DNA of 17,417 nucleotides. Origin: Conidiobolus incongruus B7586 (taxonomy: Eukaryota; Entomophthoromycota; Entomophthoromycetes; Entomophthorales; Conidiobolaceae). Positions within the stretch are counted from its first letter, which is position 1; the number at the start of each line of letters is the position of its first letter. Position numbers and translations under genes: made by a program. Under the pieces are notes generated by a model. That model saw only the letters and a program-made list of their open reading frames with translations, was not told the origin of the DNA and made no database searches. The stretch covers positions 1-17,417 of the forward strand of contig JNEM01015804.1 in NCBI GenBank assembly GCA_000697335.1, written 5' to 3'. Positions 10,303-17,417 of the stretch are shown here, piece after piece.

Positions 10303-10832
10303 AACCTAAGCCACCGTTAATGGTTAAAACGTTTTATATTAATAAATACTATATTCATCTAACTATCAGAATTGTATGATTTTTTATTGGGCATGTTAAA
10401 CTATTAAGTCATCATATTAATATTCAACTTCAAGCATTGTTAATTTAAGTCATAAAAAATATTGAACGATTCTTCAAATTAATTCTAATTTTTATTCTCC
10501 TAAATTTATTTCAATCTGGATTAATTATCTTAAGCTATAATTATTTTCAAAATCATTTTCTCATTTTTAGAAAATTGTATAATTCAACCTCCAACAATAA
10601 TAACTGTTACTAATATAAACTATATTTGTATTAAAGAATATATGAGCAATTTCATAAAATATAAATTTATAGTAAATCTGAAAGTATATGGTAGAAAAAA
10701 ATAATACATAAATATGATTGAGTAAATGATGATATATAAATGCAAAATAAATATTAATTTTTGATAATATGATTAAATATTTTGATATTGAAATGAGAAA
10801 TGAGTATTGTCAAAAAACTAAAAATAGGGAAA
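10303..10832. other. Intergenic: symplekin 3' flank and tRNA-Gln terminator region
   Basis: AATAAA at 10341-10346, about 40 nt after the symplekin stop, is its likely poly(A) signal. The rest is AT-rich and has no gene that I can see. A runs at 10820-10824 and 10812-10817 read as T5 and T6 on the minus strand and are the likely pol III terminators of the tRNA-Gln gene. Confidence 0.55.
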
Positions 10833-10904
10833 AGCTCTGCCTGAGAATCGAACTCAGATTGCAGGATTCAAAGTCCTGAGTGCTAACCATTACACCAGCG
10901 GAGC
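10833..10904 (-). tRNA. tRNA-Gln (anticodon TTG)
   Basis: The 72-nt minus-strand sequence folds as a standard class I tRNA. The acceptor stem GCTCCGC faces GCAGAGC, with one C-A mismatch at the fifth pair. The D arm is GTG-TAATGGTTAG-CAC. The anticodon stem CAGGA/TCCTG closes the loop CTTTGAA. The variable loop is CAAT and the T arm is CTGAG-TTCGATT-CTCAG. The discriminator is T. The anticodon TTG (10871-10869) reads glutamine CAA. No intron is present and CCA is not encoded. A run of T lies about 10 nt downstream. Apart from the acceptor mismatch it looks intact. Confidence 0.95.
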
Positions 10905-11002
10905 TTAACTACTGATCAATCAGAAATATCAAATTGATGAAATATACTCTCAACAATTTTGACAACAATTTTTATAATTTATTTTAAAAAAATAACTTAA
11001 AT

Positions 11003-11038
11003 ATATCTTGTGAATTAAATTTTTTATTCACAAGATAT
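11003..11038. repeat. 13-bp perfect inverted repeat downstream of the TRP gene, poly(A) signal at its loop
   Basis: ATATCTTGTGAAT (11003-11015) and ATTCACAAGATAT (11026-11038) are perfect reverse complements with a 10-nt spacer. Read on the minus strand, the hairpin starts about 57 nt after the TRP channel stop codon. AATAAA (11028-11023) bridges the 5' arm and the loop. This is therefore probably the 3' UTR and cleavage region of the TRP mRNA. Confidence 0.7.
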
Positions 11039-11094
11039 GAACTAAAATTATTATTTAATTCAAAACTGTTTAGGTATTCACAATATTTAATTCA

Positions 11095-13053
11095 TTATTG
11101 CTTTTTTTCTTTAAGGTCATTTAACTTGGATTCAATTTCTTGTAATTGAGCTTCAAGAGAACGAATGTGTTTAACTAAAGCAGGATTCAATTCATCTTGA
11201 ATGGGACGATAGTAAATGGGTGAAATTTCGGGAACTTGGCTAATATCTTCCAAACTTTGCCCAACGTAAACACTGCGACGATGCCCTCTTTGCTTGGAAA
11301 TAATGTCGTTTTCAAAGACGGCGAACCAACGTTCATAGAAGAAGATCATGATCAAGACTGGAGAAAACAATAATCTAATTAAACTTCTGTTCAATTTGGC
11401 ATAGGCTCTAGCACTGACGAATGGGTAAAGAGGATAGACGATAAAAATTTGGATCAAATTGAAAGGAGGGACGAAAGGGAATAAGTTGTCAGAGTTGACA
11501 AATTCCATAACCTTAACAGTAAAGTTATATTGATGTTCCAATTGAGCATTTTCGGAAATCTTTGAAAAACTCTTGCTTAATACTGAAATGAGGATATTCA
11601 TAAAGTAAAGAGCACAGATAGAAACATAGATAACCATCAAGACTTGCGGGAAGAGATTTTTGTAGCTAGCAACTCGATCGAATCCATGGAAAGACGATCC
11701 AAAGAAAATTCTGACCAAATCACTAAATACATCAAGTGAACTGTACTCAGGATCTCCAGGAATTCTAGGTGGAACTAAAAACGTAAGAGCTTGAAAAAAT
11801 CCAATGAAGACGACGACAAACATGGCAAAGAATAAGGCAGTATCTCTGATCATATATTTCATAGAAATAATCATGGTTCCGAAGAATGGGTAACGATCCA
11901 AAATAGTTAATAAACGTGGCCAAATCAAGGCAGCATTACAAGCTAAAAGATCTAATGATTCTTCAAATAGCTTATGGTTATTATGCTCAATGCTATATAT
12001 TCTCATACCGAAAGAGGTCCAAAAGATAACATAAATGCAAATATCCAAATAGTTCCATACATTCTGGAAATAGAACTGTAATCCACCATCAATTACTTGA
12101 CGACCTTCTTCAATGGTAAGGGCAAGGACTAATAAGTGAAGCAAGATATCAGAAGCTAGAAGTTGAGGTTCAATAGTGGTGTGATAACCACCCTTGAATA
12201 AGAATGATGTAGCCTTAGCACTGGTCTGGAAAAGGACAAGAGAGAATAAAACGATTAGGAAAATGAAGACAAGAATATTGAACCAGTTTTGATAGACTGG
12301 GACACGAATTCTAGAAACTCTAAAAATACCACCAAAGGAAAAAGGCAATGGTTTATGGAGAACAGCACCGTGAGTCAAACTGCTATGAGTTGAAGCGTCG
12401 CTTTGACCACAATAGAATCGGTCGCTGTCGACTTGATGGGAATGGAACATGATTTCACCTTTCCAAATGGCTCTAACAACATTTTGAACCAAAGGAGATC
12501 CAGTAAACAACTTGGCACCAGCACGAGCAGCGATGCCTAAAGCACTCTCTCTTTCAGAATCGTCACTAGCTTTGTAGAAATTGGATCCCATCTGGCGCAA
12601 CTGACTGAAGGAGCTAACGGATGAAGCTTGACTAGGGGATTCGAGGGAATTCAAACCTTGCTTAGGAGAAAATTCAGTAGTAAGCACTTGCACCAACTCA
12701 ACATAATTGTTGCGATAGTTGGATAATAACTCAATAGCCAATAACTGACAGGCCATAGCTCTGGTTTTATTAATTTGCGCATAACCTACGTCAACAACTG
12801 CATCATACATAAAGTCAGCATAATTCAAAAGGGCGACATAGACACAGGTTTTGGTGTTGAGGCTGGTAAGATATCTGAGGATGGGTTGGAGATGCTTAGA
12901 CTGAATTTCAACACCTTGAAGTTGGGCAGCAGAGTAAGGAGTATCAAAATCTCTGATAATGGTACACCTTAATTTAGAATAGAGGCCAGCGATAGGCTCC
13001 TGACGCAACTCGTCAATTTGATTAGCTAATAATCCAATTCTTTCTTCTTCCAT
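11095..13053 (-). CDS. YVC1: Yvc1-like vacuolar TRP cation channel, intronless
   Basis: This is a 652-aa channel of the fungal Yvc1 family, which releases calcium and other cations from the vacuole (S. cerevisiae Yvc1 is 675 aa). The N-terminal cytosolic region (1 to about 255) has the family's helical pattern and a Ser-rich stretch at 136-157. Membrane segments: S1 about 257-277, S2 298-315, S3 332-352, S4 366-385, S5 403-427. A pore helix and filter region lies at 438-460, with RIFFGSSFHGFD. S6 is about 467-492, with YFMNILISVLSKSF. Two further hydrophobic stretches (530-545 and 560-573) follow. The tail ends in a short coiled coil (about 624-651) rich in Leu, Glu and Lys. It is one uninterrupted frame and more GC-rich than its intron-dense neighbours. 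The ATG at 13053 is the first in frame. It is transcribed away from MED9. The family is certain; the vacuolar location is inferred from the family. Confidence 0.92.
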   Translation of the reverse strand: MEEERIGLLANQIDELRQEPIAGLYSKLRCTIIRDFDTPYSAAQLQGVEIQSKHLQPILRYLTSLNTKTCVYVALLNYADFMYDAVVDVGYAQINKTRAMACQLLAIELLSNYRNNYVELVQVLTTEFSPKQGLNSLESPSQASSVSSFSQLRQMGSNFYKASDDSERESALGIAARAGAKLFTGSPLVQNVVRAIWKGEIMFHSHQVDSDRFYCGQSDASTHSSLTHGAVLHKPLPFSFGGIFRVSRIRVPVYQNWFNILVFIFLIVLFSLVLFQTSAKATSFLFKGGYHTTIEPQLLASDILLHLLVLALTIEEGRQVIDGGLQFYFQNVWNYLDICIYVIFWTSFGMRIYSIEHNNHKLFEESLDLLACNAALIWPRLLTILDRYPFFGTMIISMKYMIRDTALFFAMFVVVFIGFFQALTFLVPPRIPGDPEYSSLDVFSDLVRIFFGSSFHGFDRVASYKNLFPQVLMVIYVSICALYFMNILISVLSKSFSKISENAQLEHQYNFTVKVMEFVNSDNLFPFVPPFNLIQIFIVYPLYPFVSARAYAKLNRSLIRLLFSPVLIMIFFYERWFAVFENDIISKQRGHRRSVYVGQSLEDISQVPEISPIYYRPIQDELNPALVKHIRSLEAQLQEIESKLNDLKEKKQ

Positions 13054-13860
13054 GAAGCAGAATAGAGGCTAATAAATCTCAGTGATTATTTTAAATTTCA
13101 TTCAAATTCTAGCTTTAATTATCTTTTTATATTTGGAGAGAATTCAAAACAAGTTTGTTTTCACCTTCAAATATTAACTCCTGTTTAATTACACTTGAGC
13201 ATCCACCACAATTGGTTCAATTACAAAATTCAACCCACTAATTGAATAGAATTTGCCTTAAATATATAAAATTAGATAATGTGTAGGATAAAAACCGAAT
13301 TAGAATAGGAAATATTTGGTGGTTCACTTGATACTTCAACAAATTATAAATTGAAATTAGCGAGTGTTTTCATACAATTAGATGAAAGATAAGCCTATAA
13401 CCATGCTTTTTCAGTCACTTGTATGCTCATGGATACAAATGAAATATTACTGGAGTTAAGGCATCCAGTCAAATCTTACAGTATCCTTAATAAGGTAAAG
13501 AGTTATAAAAATACAAACTATTGAATCTGTTTAGAATGTGAATTCGAAAAAATTGTTTGTCTTATGATTTAACTTAACTTGATCCCTTTATGCCAAAAAA
13601 TGTGAAAAATAAAAGCTTGGGGAGTATTAATAGGATGGATTTTCCATTAGCCAACTAATCAAATCTAATTTTCTAATTGAGAGTTATACAAAATTTAGCT
13701 ACATTTATTTAATATGAAAAATACCGGAAAAATCTTGAACCCGAATTTAATCCCACAATTCAGAAAATTAAAAACTATATTTTAAATATGCTATATTCCA
13801 AGTCAATAAAAATTGAGTATTTTGAATATCGATTTTCTATTAATAGCATAACTACAACAA
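13054..13860. other. Divergent intergenic region between TRP and MED9, with a possible tiny spliced ORF
   Basis: About 800 bp separates the two divergent start codons and must hold both promoters. The part near 13380-13500 is less AT-rich than the rest. On the plus strand an ATG at 13429 opens 22 codons (MDTNEILLELRHPVKS and on). They end at a possible GTAAAG donor (13495); a TTTAG acceptor at 13534 leads to 10 more codons and TGA at 13565-13567. The 40-nt intron would be shorter than any other here and the 32-aa product matches nothing I know. It is not called as a gene. Nothing else is recognised. Confidence 0.4.
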
Positions 13861-14302
13861 ATGACATCAAATAATCAATTACCATTTCCTCAAATTGATC
13901 AATCGTTGAACCATGATCCAACATTGACTAATGAAGAGAGTGAATTAATAGATCAATTCAATTTTTTACCTCATATCTATAATTTAATAAATGCTCTAGA
14001 ACATTGCGAAGATTCAACCCGTTCAAGCCAAGTTAAAGAACTGGTAAACCAATATAATTTTTTCCTATACCATTACCAATATTAACATAATTTAATAGAG
14101 TGAAAAAATACAACAAAAAATTCAAAATAATTTAAATGTAATAGAAAATTTATCTGGGAGTGAGCTAACGAACGAAGAGCAATTAAAACAATTGAATATT
14201 AAATTCAATCAATTGACTAAGAAGCGAGATCAGAGGTTATATTACTTAAATTTGCCTATTTTTAAAAATGATGAGTTGTTAAATAAAATAAATAATAACT
14301 AA
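13861..14302 (+). CDS. MED9: Mediator complex subunit 9 (Med9) candidate, two exons
   Basis: Med9 is a small subunit of the Mediator middle module, which couples transcription factors to RNA polymerase II in the nucleus. Exons are 13861-14043 and 14099-14302, joined in phase 0 across a 55-nt intron. The product is 128 aa. After a polar N-terminus comes FNFLPHIYNLINAL (about residues 34-47), similar to FSFLPLVHDIIKCM of human MED9. A helical stretch follows, with LSGSELTNEEQ aligning to MPGIHLSPEQQ. A second helix, LNIKFNQLTKKRD, then leads to LPIF near the end. Two antiparallel helices of this sort are typical of the family. The start codon is the first in frame and AATAAA overlaps the stop codon. 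The assignment rests on hand comparison of a short, weakly conserved family, so another small coiled-coil protein remains possible. Confidence 0.7.
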
Positions 14303-15499
14303 TAAAATTTAAATTCGCGATTTATCAGATATTCCACCTTTGTGTTTTAGTTATTATTATTATAAAGCATTAATATTAAGATGTAATTTTATTACATTAT
14401 ATTTTTTTAAAATGATACAAAATGTTTGTTATTACTAATCAAATTGTTCTACTATTTCATCTTTATCAAATGGACTATATTTTTTAACTATTAATATTTT
14501 GAATGAATGAGTTTTCAATTATCTTATATTATCGATAATTTAGATTAATGAGTATTAGCTTATCCCTCATAATAATAATAATAATAATTGGTAATTAAAT
14601 AAGGTAAAACAGGTCATATTTTATATCTTGGATACTTGTATTCTTGAAATAGTATGGTAATTTAAAATTAAATACAACAATATTATCAAAAATGAGCTTT
14701 GTTGAATTTATTATATTAATTAATTAAAGCCCAGGTGTTTTTAGAACATAACGAGAGCTATAGAATATTCACTTATCTACATTTTTTAATATAAAAGATT
14801 GATAAATTTTATATTCGTCATGGTTTATTTACAAAATCACTATCTAACAGAGTATATTTAAGTGAGCTGTTAAATTTATCAATTTGATAATTTAGATTGA
14901 ATTTTTAAGCATATCATATAACTATAAATATTATATTTTTTGACTGTTAAAATGAAATTTTGAGTATAATATATTTTGCAAACATTGCAACATATAATAA
15001 TTAGTTATATTAGAAATATATATAATAATATGTAAAAACTATATTGATAATTATCAAATTTAAAATATAAATTTTTTCCTAAAATGTTTTTATATTTTAT
15101 GGACAACCAACAAGTTTATCAAAAACTATTAAGAAAAAATTATTCTATATTAACTAACTTCTGAAATTAACAAATTCTGCTTTAGTGAAGAAAAATCATA
15201 GTGGTTTATAGTGCTAAATGATTTTCTTGATCCTAGTTTAATTATATATTAGTGCTGATTACAATAGCTTTAACTAAAAGTTTAATGTCATATTGAAGTA
15301 TTTAATGATAACACCAATTCATTATGTGTTACTTATTATTAATAATATTAACTATTTATTGAATGTTAAAATATTTACTCAAAACTAAAATTGTCAATTG
15401 TTGTTTTTTGTTATTTGAAATATTATTACTCTAAATTTTAAATAGTTATGCTTTTCTGAAATTAAATTTAAAAATGATTTCTAATATAAGATATAAACT
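14303..15499. other. Very AT-rich gene-poor stretch
   Basis: This follows MED9 and holds no gene I can support on either strand. Six tandem AAT units at about 14570-14588 form a short microsatellite. The rest is A/T homopolymer and near-random AT sequence, probably decayed intergenic or transposon DNA. Confidence 0.5.
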
Positions 15500-15514
15500 T
15501 AATATTATTTTTAC

Positions 15515-15930
15515 TATTAATCACCTTTTGCCATAATTTTAATAAACTTCTAACACTTAGAAAATAGTTCATTTTATTAAAGACTAGCATTTGATATTTC
15601 AAAAATATATTTACCAAAATTTTTTCTTAAAAGCAAATTTTTTAATTGCCTAAAGTAATTTCAATTATATAAGTTATAATTTAATAAGTATATTAAATAT
15701 ATATTAGCCTTTATTTACTTATTTTTATTTAGAAAATTTTCTTTAAATTTGAATTTTTATATTTTATGATTATAATTCAAAATAGAAAGTATTTTTTATT
15801 TATATAAAGAATATTAATTAAAAATAATTTTATTAAGAGAAATAATTATCAATTTATTATTCCTTCAAAATACAAATAAAAATAGCCATATATTATTACA
15901 ATTAATATTATATTTAATATTTATTTATAA
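15515..15930 (-). mobile_element. Second, more decayed mariner relic (C-terminal part)
   Basis: This stretch aligns by eye, with gaps, to 16420-16830 in the same orientation. Shared blocks include ACTTCTAACACTTA (15546-15559 and 16445-16458) and AATTATATAAGTTATAAT (15663-15680 and 16573-16590). Weaker blocks continue through the region matching the transposase D-motif and the CCTTCA segment. It therefore corresponds to the C-terminal half of the same transposase. It is more AT-eroded and no reading frame survives. Its boundaries are approximate. It could be an independent insertion of the same family or a local duplication. Confidence 0.65.
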
Positions 15931-16394
15931 ATTATATATATTCTAGATAAAAATTATAATTATATTTTTTTGACTGAATATTTTAAATTTGATAATAAAA
16001 TATATATAATAGACTTATTATTTTATAATTAAAATAATTCAATATAAAAAGTTATATATTTTTGCTCTATTTCATAGCATTTTATTAAGTTAATATTAAA
16101 ATAACTGGATAACTTTTTAACTAAAAATATACCTTTCAATAATTTTTAAATTTAATGATAGTTAAAAAAATAAAAGAAATTATTGTTTTTAATTCTCAAA
16201 TATTTTATTAAAGAAAAATAACTGATTTAAATATTTTTATATATGAAATTATTTATTAATTTTAAATAATTTTAATTAGTTAATAGTTAAGATTTAATGA
16301 TATTACTCTGTATTTTTAATAATGGGAATTTTTTGCAATTAAAAATAAATAAACATTTGAATATATGATATATAAAAATAAATATATAATATAA
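15931..16394. other. AT-rich spacer between the two mariner relics
   Basis: The sequence is almost pure A/T. It may contain the decayed N-terminal half of the 15.5-kb relic and the 3' untranslated end of the next one. No motif or inverted terminal repeat could be made out. Confidence 0.35.
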
Positions 16395-17417
16395 ATTTAA
16401 TAGTTTCTTTTATTATTAATAACTTTTTGCTATATTTTTAACAAACTTCTAACACTTAAAAAACAGTTTTTTTTATTAAAGATTGAAATTTGATGTTTCA
16501 CAAACCAATTAAATTTTCCTACAGAAATTTTCTTTCCTGCAAGCTGGTTTTTTAATTGCTTAAAGCAATTATAATTATATAAGTTATAATCAAAAAAATA
16601 TACTGGATGTGGTAGTTCTTTCCAGTTATTTTTAATTAAAAAGTTTTTTATAGCTTTAGATTTATGTATTTTGTAATTATCATGCAAAATAATAGGTTTT
16701 CTTAAATTATATTGAGAACACTAATTAGAAATACTTTTATTTAAAAAAAAATATATAGTTTACTATTAATTGATTTTCCTTCAGGAATTAAATAAAAATA
16801 ACATATACTTATATAATCTATTATAATAATTAACATTTGCTTATTAACAAAATGTTTATTTAAAGGAATTTGTGGAAGGGGTTGATTTATCTTAATTTAG
16901 CATCTTGATTTGTGTTTTAGTAAAGGATTATATATAAAGATTTAAGATTCATCAATTATAATTATTTGCTGTAAAAGTCTAAGCTTTTAGTAATATTTCA
17001 ATAAATTTTGTTTAACAATAGCTACTCTAGTTTTTTTTAAGCTTTAGTTAAATTATAAGGTACCTAATTTATATTTTTATTTATTAATTTTAGTTTAAAC
17101 TTTAAAATATATAAAATACTTATAAAACTAATATTAAAGTGCTTAGATAATTCTCTAGCTAAAATAAAAAAGTGCTTTTTAATATATTTTTTCACTCTAT
17201 TTATAATTGAAAGAGTAACAATTAAAGTTAGTTTTCTAGATTTTAATAGGTTTTAAATAGTTTCTCTTTTAGCTTTAAAATAATTTACCTAGTGATAAAT
17301 TGTTAATTTAGATAATGTTTTATTACCAAAAGTTGTTTGTAAATTTTAAATAATTTTAAAGGGTTTATGGTTAAGTTTTACTAATACCAAAATAAAAAAC
17401 TTTTGATAATTACTATT
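16395..17417 (-). mobile_element. Mariner-family (Tc1/mariner) transposase relic, nearly full length, broken
   Basis: Read from the window edge downward on the minus strand, pieces of a mariner transposase appear in the right order. First comes a helix-turn-helix part with TFGNKTLSKLT (about 17335). Then follow LARELSKHFNIS (about 17160), VPYNLTKA (about 17060, family VPHELT) and TRVAIVKQNLLKYY (about 17025). Next are IIIIDES, the first catalytic Asp (16953), then PEGKSINSKLY (about 16785) and HDNYKIH, the second Asp (16681). The last pieces are LPHPVYFFDYNLYNYNCF (about 16600) and a C-terminal QKVINNKRNY (about 16400). The last catalytic Asp of the family DYHLF motif reads Asn here (YNYNCF). 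In-frame stops occur throughout and the longest open piece is 85 codons (16430-16687). The spacing between the first two Asp, about 91 codons, matches mariner. The 5' end reaches or passes the window edge. Inverted terminal repeats were not identified. Confidence 0.85.

Noticed and set aside
12775-12972. 65-codon plus-strand ORF inside the TRP gene
   Set aside because: It is antisense to a well-conserved channel N-terminus and matches no family.
14435-14488. Minus-strand stretch reading KKYSPFDKDEIVEQFD followed by a stop, like the C-terminus of a gene convergent with MED9
   Set aside because: An AG acceptor precedes it, but no upstream exon with a donor and open frame could be found in the A/T-rich sequence beyond, so chance is the simplest reading.
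14570-14588. AAT repeats considered as a CRISPR-like or telomeric array
   Set aside because: Only six 3-bp units are present; it is a plain microsatellite.
14728-14762. CCAGGTGTTTTTAGAACATAA, loosely like a mariner terminal repeat
   Set aside because: No inverted partner was found at a sensible distance and it lies about 800 bp from the nearest transposase relic.
1-17417. A novel multi-gene system or biosynthetic or defence cluster
   Set aside because: All recognised genes are unrelated housekeeping genes with separate promoters, and no shared pathway or conserved clustering is suggested by the sequence.

Overview
The window looks like nuclear DNA from a very AT-rich eukaryote, most likely a fungus outside the Dikarya. 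The reasons are short GT-AG introns (47-88 nt) with CTAAT or TACTAAC-like branch sites, intergenic DNA that is almost pure A/T, a vacuolar TRP channel of the fungal Yvc1 type, and an animal-like full-length symplekin instead of the short Pta1 of yeasts. The species cannot be fixed from the sequence. An early-diverging lineage such as Entomophthoromycotina is a guess. All genes were read by hand-splicing. Exon junctions were accepted only where the GT-AG borders, the reading phase and the family similarity agreed.

Layout. 1-1889 (-): the 5' part of midasin (MDN1/Rea1), a ribosome-assembly AAA+ ATPase, five exons, cut by the window edge. 2068-2403: a solo LTR. 2615-2695 (-): tRNA-Leu(AAG). 3348-4817 (+): a five-exon NOP2/Sun-type RNA m5C methyltransferase with unusual motifs. 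5297-10302 (+): a 16-exon symplekin, the scaffold of the mRNA 3'-end processing machinery. 10833-10904 (-): tRNA-Gln(TTG). 11095-13053 (-): an intronless Yvc1-like TRP channel with a perfect hairpin in its 3' flank. 13861-14302 (+): a two-exon Mediator subunit 9 candidate. 14303-17417: a gene-poor, extremely AT-rich stretch with one long and one shorter mariner transposase relic, both on the minus strand and about 900 bp apart.

These are unrelated housekeeping genes (ribosome assembly, RNA methylation, mRNA 3' processing, vacuolar ion transport, transcription). They form no operon or cluster. I see no new defence, toxin or biosynthetic system. The points most worth a second look are the altered methyltransferase motifs, the symplekin architecture, the poly(A) signal inside a hairpin downstream of the TRP gene, the shortened anticodon arm of the tRNA-Leu, and the mariner relics.
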